Program-made: the position numbers and the translations under genes
Source of the DNA: Vibrio tasmaniensis
GTDB taxonomy: Bacteria; Pseudomonadota; Gammaproteobacteria; Enterobacterales; Vibrionaceae
Length of the DNA: 64,000 nucleotides
Assembly: GCF_024347635.1 (NCBI RefSeq)
Contig: NZ_AP025510.1
Span: 3,038,001 to 3,102,000, forward strand
Reading direction: 5' to 3'
Notes under the pieces: model-generated
The model's database searches: none
The model's input: only the letters and a program-made list of their open reading frames with translations
Told to the model about the DNA's origin: nothing
Shown here: piece by piece, positions 1 to 7,597 of the stretch
Layout: every line of letters begins with the position of its first letter
Position numbering within the stretch: position 1 is the stretch's first letter

Positions 1-4
1 AAAA

Positions 5-721
5 CTATTCGGCCAACGCAGCTTTCTGCGCTTCGACGATATCGGTAATGCCCTTATTCGCCAGGGCTAAAAGCTGCATCAGCTCTTCGTGGCTGAACGG
101 TTCGCCTTCTGCGGTGCCTTGAATCTCAATCATCTTACCGTCTTCCGTCATTACAACGTTCATGTCGGTATCGGCTGCTGAGTCTTCAACGTACTCAAGG
201 TCACACAGTGCTTGTGCACCAACGATGCCCACTGAAACTGCCGCTACGTGGCCTTTCATTGGGTTCTTTTTCAGTTTACCGCTTGCTAGTAGGCTGTTGA
301 TAGCGTCTGCCATTGCTACGCTTGCACCTGAGATAGAAGCAGTACGAGTACCGCCGTCTGCTTGGATAACATCACAATCGACAGTGATCATGATTTCACC
401 CATTACTTTCAGGTCAACAACAGCACGTAGGCTACGAGCGATCAGACGTTGGATTTCCATCGTACGACCACCTTGCTTACCGCTCGCCGCTTCACGACGG
501 TTACGAGTGTGCGTTGCACGTGGCAGCATACCGTATTCAGCGGTTACCCAACCCTTTCCTTGGCCTTTTAACCAACGCGGTACGTTTTCTTCTACCGTCG
601 CATTACATAGAACTTTAGTGTTGCCGAACTCAACTAATACAGAACCTTCAGCATAAGCTGTGTAGTTACGAGTAATTTTAATTGGACGAATTTGATCTAC
701 AGCGCGGTCATTTGGACGCAT
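5..721 (-). CDS. rph: Ribonuclease PH
   Basis: Phosphate-dependent 3'-5' exoribonuclease that trims tRNA 3' ends using inorganic phosphate and releasing nucleoside diphosphates. The 238-residue product has the normal family length and begins MRPNDR, as in other gammaproteobacterial RNase PH proteins; the central segment with RRE and the [10 protein letters not shown] stretch (near residues 122-131) is typical of the PH-domain fold. It is transcribed away from yicC, the same neighbour as in Escherichia coli. The ATG start is supported by family length. Only four bases lie downstream in the window, so its terminator is not visible. Confidence 0.97.
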   Translation of the reverse strand: MRPNDRAVDQIRPIKITRNYTAYAEGSVLVEFGNTKVLCNATVEENVPRWLKGQGKGWVTAEYGMLPRATHTRNRREAASGKQGGRTMEIQRLIARSLRAVVDLKVMGEIMITVDCDVIQADGGTRTASISGASVAMADAINSLLASGKLKKNPMKGHVAAVSVGIVGAQALCDLEYVEDSAADTDMNVVMTEDGKMIEIQGTAEGEPFSHEELMQLLALANKGITDIVEAQKAALAE

Positions 722-840
722 TGGTATCTACCTTATTAACAGTCTGAAGTGATTTACTATCGAAAGAGTGCATCACCTAAGAAAGGGGTGAGACAGTTTT
801 GATTGGGGCAAGATTATATAGCAGTTTATCTTTCAAATCT

Positions 841-925
841 ATTTACCATTCAAAGCGACTTACGACTTAAAGAGATTTACGACTCAAAGGTACTTACCGT
901 GAAAGGCTATTTATCGCGGAAAAGC
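841..925. repeat. Imperfect 17-bp tandem repeat array, about five units
   Basis: Between rph and yicC five consecutive 17-bp units can be aligned, beginning at 841, 858, 875, 892 and 909. The middle units read ACTTACGACTTAAAGAG and ATTTACGACTCAAAGGT; all start A-(T/C)-T-T-A and most keep AAAG near the 3' end. A further isolated copy, ATTTACTATCGAAAGAG, lies at 752-768 and a weaker one near 823-840. The array occupies the divergent promoter region, so it could hold operator sites or be a decayed minisatellite. The periodicity is seen directly; any function is inference. Confidence 0.6.
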
Positions 926-1004
926 GACAAGCTTCGGGAGCACCCCATATCGTGATACTATGCGTGCGCGTTATTTTCAGAATGATAAAAGACAGGAAAA
1001 TTCG

Positions 1005-1871
1005 ATGATTTATAGTATGACCGCGTACGCGCGCAAAGAAGTAAAAGGCGATTGGGGCACAGCAGTATGGGAAATCCGTAGTGTAAACCAACGCTACCTT
1101 GAAACTTACTTCCGTATGCCTGAACAGTTCCGTGGTTTAGAGCCGATCCTACGTGAGCGTTTCCGTAAGCGTCTAGCTCGCGGTAAGGTTGAATGTAACC
1201 TACGTTTTGAAGCAAACCCAGCAGCGAAAGGTGAGCTAAGCATTAACGAAGGTTTAGCTCAGCAAGTAATCAATGCTGCTAACCAAGTAATGACCATGAC
1301 AGGTGAAGACAGCCGTTTGAACCCATTCCAAATCATGAACTGGCCTGGCGTGATGGAAACGCCAGAGCAAGATATGGATGCCATCAACAAAGACCTACTT
1401 GAAGCATTCAACGATGCCATCGCAGAATTCATTGATGCTCGCGCTCGTGAAGGCGAGAACATGAAAGCGCTCATCGTTCAGCGCTTAGATGCTATCACTG
1501 AAGAAGTCGTTAAAGTTCGTGCACGCATGCCTGAGATCCTAGAATGGCAACGTGAGCGTCTTCTTACCAAATTTGAAGATGCGAAAATTGAGCTTGAAGG
1601 TTCTCGTGTTGAGCAAGAGCTGATCCTACTGGCTCAAAAGTCAGACGTAGCAGAAGAGCTAGACCGTCTAGACTCTCACGTGAAAGAAGCAAATGTAGTA
1701 CTGAAGAAAGGTGGCGCTTGTGGCCGTAAGCTTGACTTCATGATGCAAGAGTTCAACCGTGAGTCAAACACGCTAGCATCTAAGTCTATCAGTACAGACA
1801 TCACAGCATCGGGCGTAGAGCTTAAGGTTCTTATCGAACAGATGCGTGAGCAGATCCAGAACATTGAATAA
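1005..1871 (+). CDS. yicC: YicC family endoribonuclease/stress protein
   Basis: YicC/YloC family protein; E. coli YicC has been described as an endoribonuclease acting on RNA turnover, and the family is nearly universal in bacteria. The start MIYSMTAYAR at 1005 is preferred over an upstream in-frame ATG at 960 because it matches the conserved N-terminus and has AGGA about eight bases upstream. The 288-residue product ends with the conserved C-terminal segment ELKVLIEQMREQIQNIE. It is divergent from rph. A hairpin with a T-tract follows 80 bp downstream and has been entered by an ISL3-family element. Confidence 0.93.
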   Translation: MIYSMTAYARKEVKGDWGTAVWEIRSVNQRYLETYFRMPEQFRGLEPILRERFRKRLARGKVECNLRFEANPAAKGELSINEGLAQQVINAANQVMTMTGEDSRLNPFQIMNWPGVMETPEQDMDAINKDLLEAFNDAIAEFIDARAREGENMKALIVQRLDAITEEVVKVRARMPEILEWQRERLLTKFEDAKIELEGSRVEQELILLAQKSDVAEELDRLDSHVKEANVVLKKGGACGRKLDFMMQEFNRESNTLASKSISTDITASGVELKVLIEQMREQIQNIE

Positions 1872-1950
1872 CAGTTTGTCAGTAACACACTGTGGATAGC
1901 CATTAGCTGAATCAGTGTTGATTAACTAACTGTGTTAATTAGAACAAGAT

Positions 1951-1978
1951 AAGCTCCTAGTTTTAGGGGCTTTTTTTT
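1951..1978 (+). terminator. Intrinsic terminator of yicC, invaded in its U-tract
   Basis: An eight-pair stem (AGCTCCTA with TAGGGGCT, one G-U pair) with loop GTTT is followed by eight T. The left end of the ISL3-family element begins immediately after the last T, so the terminator is probably still functional but its original downstream flank is now 1.3 kb away. Confidence 0.85.
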
Positions 1979-3270
1979 GGTTCATCGCGGCTTTCCGGGG
2001 AAAGCCGCTTTTATCTTTAAGAAGAAGTAGTCTGTATCTCGATATCCATACCCCATTCGCTTGATTAACTTTATCTTGTTGTTTATCCCTTCAAGTGTGC
2101 AGGTGTTTAATGGATAACTTGCCGATGCGATAATACCGTGAAGATAGGAGCTCAGTTTTCGTGCGAACTCTTTCAATGGCTTAATTCCACTCTCTTGTAC
2201 CTGTTCATACCACGCATCCCAGAGCCCCTTAGCGTGCCTTTCTGACTCACAATACCAAAGCTCTTTGAGTTGGGCTCCGAGTATATAAGTGGTCATCAAG
2301 TCCTTATTGATATTCAATATTTCAGTCAGATAGCTATCTTGTCGTGCATTTAAGTTACCTCTGTTTTTCAACAGTACCCAGCGTGAGCGCTTGACCCATT
2401 GCCTCGCTTTTTTATCTTGCTTGAGTTTGTTGGCTTGGTCGACTCTGACTCTATCCATCACCTCTCGACCGAACTTAGCGACAACATGGAACAAATCGTA
2501 AACGATTTTTGCATTCGGACAGTGCGCTTGAACTTCAAGGTCAAAAGCCGTATTCATGTCCATCGCGACCGCCTCGATATTGTTGCCATGCTTGCCTAAC
2601 TGCTCGAAGAACGGTCGTATGTCCTTGCGGCTACGGCCTAACCCTACCCAAATGACTTGGTGAGTCTTAGCGTCAGCGATGACTGTGGCATATCGATGTC
2701 CTTTAAAGATGGCGAACTCGTCCATGACGAGTTGCCTTAGTCCCTCCCATTTCACTGGCGGTACCACTTCTCTAAGTCGGCGTTTATCTATCTCTTTAAT
2801 GGTATGCCAATGAACGTTCGTTAACTGGGAGATATGCTTAATGGGAAGAAGAGGTAGTAGCTGCTCTATATAGCTTTTTAGGCGCTTCGTTATACGAGCA
2901 TAAGGCTCCAACCAAGGTAGAGACTCTGTTTTTATGCCGCAGTCACGACACTTAATTCTTCGTGTTTGAACAGAAAGTTCAACAGGAACCCCGAGCAACA
3001 TGGCCTCTTTCACATGACGCCATTGATACTCGTGGATAGCTTCGGCTTCAAGACCACAAAGGCACTTAGCCTCAGAGTTAGGTTTAAGAGTAAGGGTAAT
3101 AAGTGTTGCTGTCTGGTGAGACTTTACTATTTGAAAGCCTTCCCAGAATGAAGATAGGAAAGTATGATTCTGCATGGAAACGGTAGTTTGTGTATGATTT
3201 TTGTTTGGCGACTAAACCATATCACTTACTACCGTTTTTGTTTTCAATTCCCGCTAATCCGCGATGAACC
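1979..3270 (-). mobile_element. ISL3-family insertion sequence, 1292 bp
   Basis: The element is bounded by inverted repeats beginning GGTTCATCGCGG at both ends; the first 12 bases are perfect and about 19 of 24 match. Eight T precede the left end (1971-1978) and TTTTTTTA follows the right end (3271-3278), consistent with the 8-bp target duplication of the ISL3 family with one base changed. It carries a single transposase ORF on the minus strand that appears intact. It is inserted in the U-tract of the yicC terminator. Confidence 0.93.
1982..3175 (-). CDS. ISL3 family transposase
   Basis: Full-length 397-residue DDE-type transposase. The N-terminus carries the zinc-ribbon of the family (CLCG near residues 38-41 and CRDCG near 76-80), followed by a helix-turn-helix segment and a catalytic core containing the acidic motif VMDEFAIFKGH near residue 150, a second acidic motif AVAMDMN, and a C-terminal region ending in the GYGYRDTDYFFLK motif seen in ISL3 transposases. 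No frameshift or premature stop is visible, so it may be active. The stop codon lies within the left inverted repeat region. Confidence 0.95.
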   Translation of the reverse strand: MQNHTFLSSFWEGFQIVKSHQTATLITLTLKPNSEAKCLCGLEAEAIHEYQWRHVKEAMLLGVPVELSVQTRRIKCRDCGIKTESLPWLEPYARITKRLKSYIEQLLPLLPIKHISQLTNVHWHTIKEIDKRRLREVVPPVKWEGLRQLVMDEFAIFKGHRYATVIADAKTHQVIWVGLGRSRKDIRPFFEQLGKHGNNIEAVAMDMNTAFDLEVQAHCPNAKIVYDLFHVVAKFGREVMDRVRVDQANKLKQDKKARQWVKRSRWVLLKNRGNLNARQDSYLTEILNINKDLMTTYILGAQLKELWYCESERHAKGLWDAWYEQVQESGIKPLKEFARKLSSYLHGIIASASYPLNTCTLEGINNKIKLIKRMGYGYRDTDYFFLKIKAAFPGKPR

Positions 3271-3477
3271 TTTTTTTATGGGTACAGTAATGACAATCAG
3301 GATGACTAAGTGAGCAGATTATTACGCAGGAGATGTACTTAGCACAAAAGATAGATACAGCGATAGATAGAACGGAGCAGATGTACAAAAAGATTTTTAA
3401 TATTTTGAGGAGGTATTGCAAGTGGAGAAGAGTGTTACGGTAAAACTGAGGGGAAAACTGGTTTGAGAGAGAAAGTG

Positions 3478-3503
3478 ACGCAAGTTGCTATTGCAACCTG
3501 CGC
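3478..3503 (-). terminator. Likely terminator of the cold-shock gene
   Basis: On the minus strand an 11-bp stem (GCGCAGGTTGC with GCAACTTGCGT, one G-U pair) and a four-base loop follow the csp stop codon by about 12 bases. The trailing sequence is pyrimidine-rich but not a clean U-run, so efficiency is uncertain. Confidence 0.65.
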
Positions 3504-3515
3504 CGACTTAAAATC

Positions 3516-3728
3516 TTATAGAGCTACAACGTTTGCAGCTTGAAGACCTTTTTGGCCTTGCTCTACTTCGAAAGACACTTGTTGGCCTTCTTTAAGAGTC
3601 TTGAAACCTTCAGAAGCGATTGCACGGAAGTGTACGAATACGTCAGCGCCGCCGTTGTCTTGAGTTAGGAAACCGAAGCCTTTCTCTTCGTTAAACCATT
3701 TTACTACGCCGTTTGTTTTGTTAGACAT
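3516..3728 (-). CDS. Cold-shock protein, CspA family
   Basis: Small single OB-fold nucleic-acid chaperone of 70 residues. Both RNA-binding motifs are present: KGFGF (RNP1) and VFVHF (RNP2). The start at MSNKTNG is preferred over an upstream in-frame ATG because of the AAGGGA ribosome-binding site eight bases upstream and family length. It resembles the V. cholerae Csp proteins that begin MSNK. A gene-free stretch of about 300 bases precedes it, consistent with the long 5' leader that controls cold induction in cspA-type genes, although no E. coli-type cold box was recognised. Confidence 0.95.
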   Translation of the reverse strand: MSNKTNGVVKWFNEEKGFGFLTQDNGGADVFVHFRAIASEGFKTLKEGQQVSFEVEQGQKGLQAANVVAL

Positions 3729-4036
3729 GATGTGTCCCTTATATAAAAATAAAAAATTAATCGCCAAAAGTGCGATGCGCTGAAAGCTTGAATTATTTAA
3801 TGTATCTATGAAGCCAAGGGAAACACTGAGAATAACAATGAAGCAATACTAAGGGTTTTACTTTACAACTGGATGTTTCATTTAATAACCCTGAAAACAG
3901 AGCAAGCACATTCTTGGTGATCCTGACCAGGTTGTAAAGCGTTATTTGAAAAAAATGACTATTTTTTGTTCAATCAACTTCTATTCAGCTCTACAACATC
4001 GCTGAACTTCATTTACAACGCTCTGATCTTAAAAAA
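3729..4036 (-). promoter_or_regulatory. Leader/promoter region of the cold-shock gene
   Basis: This 308-base stretch between psiE and csp has no convincing ORF. On the minus strand TTTACA, 17 bases, then AAGAAT near 3910-3940 could be a promoter, which would give a leader of roughly 180 bases, in the range known for cold-shock mRNAs. The promoter assignment is by eye only. Confidence 0.35.
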
Positions 4037-4462
4037 TTACTCATCCGGCTGCTTGGTTCGAAGATCCACATATGGCCAGTAGTGATGCCCTACTCGAATC
4101 AAAAGTGTTGCAGCCGCTAAAATAAATGCCGCTAAAGATAACCAAACGATCAATACCGCATCGAGTTCTTTCATGCCCAAAGTGATGTAACGAGCAATCG
4201 CCATCATCGCGATGTAGATCGGGTATCGCACTGGGATCTTACCGTTCATCACAAACTGCTGAACCATCGCCAACACTTCTAAATAGATAAACATCAGTAG
4301 AATATCGGTTAGTTGTACTCGGCGTTCAGCGAAGACATGCATGAACTCTTCGACCATCGCAAACAAGGTCGCGAGCGTGATCGCCACCAGCAATACCGCT
4401 TCCATAATGTGGAATACTTTCAAAAACGGCTTACTAAAAGATTTAGGTAAGTTAGAAGGCAT
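4037..4462 (-). CDS. psiE: Phosphate-starvation-inducible protein PsiE
   Basis: Small inner-membrane protein of the PsiE family (Pfam PsiE); named for phosphate-starvation induction in E. coli, molecular role unknown. Four hydrophobic segments can be seen in 141 residues, beginning around LLVAITLATLFAMVEEF, with the family motif DILLMFIYLEVLAM and RYPIYIAMMAIAR. The ATG at 4462 is preferred over a GTG six bases upstream because AAGAG lies five bases before it. It is monocistronic on the minus strand between csp and the purine permease. Confidence 0.9.
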   Translation of the reverse strand: MPSNLPKSFSKPFLKVFHIMEAVLLVAITLATLFAMVEEFMHVFAERRVQLTDILLMFIYLEVLAMVQQFVMNGKIPVRYPIYIAMMAIARYITLGMKELDAVLIVWLSLAAFILAAATLLIRVGHHYWPYVDLRTKQPDE

Positions 4463-4582
4463 AGTCACTCTTCAACAAATAATTAATCCAGTCTCTACAA
4501 TAGCATGCATCAATATAAGTCGCGTACTGTCAAGTTTAGGATAACACCATCAATTAAACGTGAGCTAAACAAGCAACAGATA

Positions 4583-4614
4583 CAAAAATGGCCCCACATT
4601 CACTGCAGAGCCAT
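4583..4614 (-). terminator. Terminator of the purine permease gene
   Basis: On the minus strand the stem ATGGCTC with GGGCCAT closes a longer loop and is followed by TTTTTG, about 55 bases beyond the permease stop codon. Confidence 0.7.
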
Positions 4615-4670
4615 CTATTTATCTTTTAATTAACGACTGCTAATTAACAAACGTTACTTCGCTATCAAGC

Positions 4671-6041
4671 TTATAGCAGAATCAGATAAGTTAAGAACAC
4701 CACACACAGGCCGTAGATAAGAGGGTGAACTTCTTTGCGCTTACCTGCCACAACCATAGTAAATGCGTAGCTGATGAAGCCCATCGCCATGCCGTTTGCA
4801 GGTGAGAAGCTTAAAACGGTGAACATGATGGTGAAGAAAGCCGCAATGCGTGACTCTTTCTTTTCCCAGTTAATCTGACCAAGACGACCCACCATGTAGA
4901 TGCCTACCACAACCATCGCAGGCGCGACCATTGCCGCTGAGAAGATAGAGAAGATTGGGTATAGGAATAGAGACACTAGGAATAGGCCAGCCACCATGAC
5001 TGCCGCTAAACCTGTTTTCGCTCCTTGAGAAGAAGCAATACCTGATTCAGAAAAAGCGGTAATCGATGTAGTACCTAGAATCGAACCAATCACCGTACCG
5101 CCCGCATCAGCAACCAAAGCTGATTTCGCGTTTGGTACCTTGCCGTCTTTGTCGATGATACCCGCATCACGACCAACACCAACAATCGTACTTAAGCCAT
5201 CAAAGAAATCGACAATCAGGAAGATAAGGACGATGAACAGTAGGTCGAACATTTTCTCAGGGGTGAAAGCTGAGAAATCAAAGATCGCACCGAAGCTGCC
5301 CGCCATACTTGGTGGCATTGAAACGAATTGATCTGGGATTGGCGCGTTTGATGTCCCTAAGAACACATCAGCTAGAATCGTCAATGCAATCGCCGAAACA
5401 AACGAGATAAACGTTGCTAGTTTAATGTCACGAACCATACAGCCCAGAGCGATGAAGATACTCACATAAGCGATAACCACTTGTGGATCGGAGATGTCAC
5501 CTAAGCCAACCAATACGAACGGGTTAGAAACGATGATGCCTGCATTCTTTAGGCCTAAGAAAGCAATGAACAAACCGAGAGACACGGTAATCGCCAGCTT
5601 TAAATCTTCAGGAATAGATTCAATCATCGACTTACGAATATTGGTCAATGAGAAAGCGAGATAAAGGATACCCGATAGGAAGATGCCGAATAGCGCTTCA
5701 TTCCAAAGTACTGCCACAGAACCACTTAACAGTAAGCCTTTGAAGAAGCCGTTCATGCTCATGCCCGGCGCCAGCATCACTGGGTAGTTACCCCAAATGC
5801 CCATGATAAGCGTTGCAATAGCCGCAGAAAGAGCTGTTGCCGTAAATACTGCCCCTTTGTCCATTCCCGGGATGCCACCCAGAATTGCTGGGTTAACCGC
5901 CAAGATATAACTCATCGCTAAGAAGGTAATAAAACCTGCGTATAGCTCAGTGCTGATCGTGGTCTTTCTCTCTGAGAGTTTGAACATGGTGTCAAGCGAG
6001 CCAGACGTTTTCTGGGCTTTCAGGGTGGAGTCGGTATTCAC
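4671..6041 (-). CDS. NCS2 family purine permease (AzgA type)
   Basis: Polytopic inner-membrane proton symporter for nucleobases, NCS2 superfamily, AzgA-like clade, which includes E. coli GhxP/GhxQ (guanine/hypoxanthine) and PurP (adenine). The 456-residue product has about a dozen hydrophobic segments and AzgA-type motifs: ELYAGFITFLAMSYILAVNP near residue 32, the TTSITAFSESG stretch near residue 320, and DFFDGLSTIVG. The GTG start (MNTDST) is supported by AGG seven bases upstream. A guanine-class riboswitch precedes it, which makes guanine or hypoxanthine the likely substrate; that is inference from the switch, not from the protein. Confidence 0.93.
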   Translation of the reverse strand: MNTDSTLKAQKTSGSLDTMFKLSERKTTISTELYAGFITFLAMSYILAVNPAILGGIPGMDKGAVFTATALSAAIATLIMGIWGNYPVMLAPGMSMNGFFKGLLLSGSVAVLWNEALFGIFLSGILYLAFSLTNIRKSMIESIPEDLKLAITVSLGLFIAFLGLKNAGIIVSNPFVLVGLGDISDPQVVIAYVSIFIALGCMVRDIKLATFISFVSAIALTILADVFLGTSNAPIPDQFVSMPPSMAGSFGAIFDFSAFTPEKMFDLLFIVLIFLIVDFFDGLSTIVGVGRDAGIIDKDGKVPNAKSALVADAGGTVIGSILGTTSITAFSESGIASSQGAKTGLAAVMVAGLFLVSLFLYPIFSIFSAAMVAPAMVVVGIYMVGRLGQINWEKKESRIAAFFTIMFTVLSFSPANGMAMGFISYAFTMVVAGKRKEVHPLIYGLCVVFLTYLILL

Positions 6042-6114
6042 AACAAAACCTATGTAATAAATTAAGAAATTTGAGATTCAAATGCTGTGAGAATAGAGGG
6101 GTCTCTACACTAAA
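6042..6114 (-). promoter_or_regulatory. Expression platform of the purine riboswitch
   Basis: Downstream of the aptamer two alternative hairpins can be drawn. CTACA of the 3' P1 strand can pair with TGTAG at 6105-6109; TAGAG at 6103-6107 can instead pair with CTCTA at 6094-6098. The two share bases, so ligand-stabilised P1 should favour the second hairpin. That hairpin lacks a good U-run, so control could be by termination or by altering access to the AGG ribosome-binding site; this is inferred. Confidence 0.5.
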
Positions 6115-6181
6115 AACTGTAGTCACCAAGGTAGGCTCGGTAGTAGAAACATCTAGTCCATATCACTAGATATATACAGCA
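6115..6181 (-). promoter_or_regulatory. Purine riboswitch aptamer, guanine/hypoxanthine class
   Basis: The minus strand shows the three-way junction of the purine riboswitch. P1 is CTGTA with TACAG; P2 is TAGT with ACTA closing the loop GATATGG, identical to the Bacillus xpt loop; J2/3 contains the invariant TTTCTAC; P3 is ACCGAG with CTTGGT and its loop supplies the CC that pairs with GG of L2. The J3/1 segment reads GACTAC, with C at the ligand-pairing position (C74 in xpt), where adenine switches have U. Guanine or hypoxanthine is therefore the expected ligand. L3 is shorter than usual (about five bases). Confidence 0.9.
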
Positions 6182-6522
6182 TTTAATCGTTTGCGCGGAT
6201 TGTAAGGATTGAGATTAAAACTTCAACAATTTTTGTTCAGATCACATAAAAAACTGAACATGATAGGTCATTACATTTATATGAAGATCAGACAAAGGAT
6301 CATTTGAGAATAAATAACGATCAAGTCAGTTGTTCTCAATCATCTAAATATGCTACTCTTCGCCTCCATTTTTCTGACCTAATTTTCACCAGTTACAGCT
6401 ATTAGTTTTACTCGTTATTCCTTTATAGACGTAACCATCGGTACAAAAATTAAGGTCAGTGCTATCTTTTATAGTGTCGGTTATCGCCCTCACTCAATCC
6501 AACCAACAGTGGAAATATACAG

Positions 6523-7146
6523 ATGGGCATAGGTACTCTTTACATCGTATCTGCACCTAGTGGCGCAGGTAAATCGAGCTTGATCTCAGCAATGCTGGAA
6601 ACCAATCCAACCTACGCAATGAAGGTATCTGTTTCACACACCACTCGCGGTATGCGCCCTGGTGAAGAAAATGGTGTTCACTACCACTTCGTAGAGAAGC
6701 ATCATTTTGAAGACCTTATTGGTAAAGGTGAGTTCCTAGAATACGCTGAAGTATTCGGCAACTACTACGGTACTTCACGCGTTTGGATTGAAGAAAACCT
6801 AGACCGCGGTATCGATGTATTCCTAGATATCGACTGGCAAGGTGCTCGTCAGATCCGTGAACAAATGCCTCAAGCGAAGAGTGTCTTCATTCTTCCACCA
6901 TCAAATGGTGAACTAGAGCGTCGTTTAAATGTTCGCGGTCAAGATAGCGACGAAGTTATTGCGAAACGCATGAGCGAAGCAAAATCAGAGATTTCTCACT
7001 ATGCAGAATACGATTATGTGATCGTGAATGATGACTTTGATGCAGCCTTAATGGACTTCAGAGCAATCATTCGTGCGGAGCGCTTAAAAGAAGATAAGCA
7101 AGCAGCTAAATACAGCGGCATGCTTACTGCTTTATTAGCGGAATAA
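6523..7146 (+). CDS. gmk: Guanylate kinase
   Basis: Phosphorylates GMP (and dGMP) to GDP with ATP, an essential step in guanine nucleotide synthesis. The 207-residue product has the P-loop [10 protein letters not shown] near residues 10-19, the GMP-binding motif [17 protein letters not shown], and the lid/core segment [11 protein letters not shown]. It is the first gene of the gmk-rpoZ-spoT group, which links GTP supply to (p)ppGpp metabolism. TGGA lies ahead of the ATG. The 119-bp gap to rpoZ leaves room for a separate rpoZ promoter. Confidence 0.98.
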   Translation: MGIGTLYIVSAPSGAGKSSLISAMLETNPTYAMKVSVSHTTRGMRPGEENGVHYHFVEKHHFEDLIGKGEFLEYAEVFGNYYGTSRVWIEENLDRGIDVFLDIDWQGARQIREQMPQAKSVFILPPSNGELERRLNVRGQDSDEVIAKRMSEAKSEISHYAEYDYVIVNDDFDAALMDFRAIIRAERLKEDKQAAKYSGMLTALLAE

Positions 7147-7265
7147 TCTAGATCCCCTGGATTTTCCATTGAGATAAGTATACGGTGAGCTAGAAAGTCT
7201 CTAGTTAAACTTGTATACTTTCTCGTCATCTAAAATTTATTAGTTAATTACTATTTGGAGTCCTC

Positions 7266-7538
7266 ATGGCACGCGTAACTGTTCAAGACGCTGTTGAAAA
7301 AGTTGGCAACCGTTTCGACCTAGTTCTTATTGCGGCTCGCCGCGCACGTCAAATGCAAACTGGCGGCAAAGATTCACTAGTGCCTGAAGAAAACGATAAG
7401 CCAACGGTTATCGCTCTTCGCGAAATCGAAGAAGGTCTTATCACTAAAGACGTACTAGATGCTCGTGAGCGTCAAGAGCAACAAGAGCAAGAAGCGGCTG
7501 AACTTGCAGCAGTAAGCAGCATCGCGCACACTCGATAG
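7266..7538 (+). CDS. rpoZ: RNA polymerase omega subunit
   Basis: Small subunit that assists assembly of beta-prime and forms part of a ppGpp-binding site on RNA polymerase. The 90-residue product starts [20 protein letters not shown] and includes the conserved RRARQMQ segment; this is the normal family length. GGAG sits seven bases before the ATG. It precedes spoT by 59 bp, as in other gammaproteobacteria. Confidence 0.98.
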   Translation: MARVTVQDAVEKVGNRFDLVLIAARRARQMQTGGKDSLVPEENDKPTVIALREIEEGLITKDVLDARERQEQQEQEAAELAAVSSIAHTR

Positions 7539-7597
7539 CTCATATTCGCTGATAGAATCAACGTCATTCGAACTAATTAACCTTCCGGGCCTTTAAT

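Noticed and set aside
162-656. 164-codon plus-strand frame opposite rph
   Set aside because: It is the antisense shadow of a well-conserved gene, low-complexity Ser/Arg-rich, with no plausible start region.
841-925. Possible CRISPR or iteron origin from the 17-bp repeats
   Set aside because: Units are contiguous without spacers and no replication initiator gene or DnaA box cluster is nearby; reported as a tandem array only.
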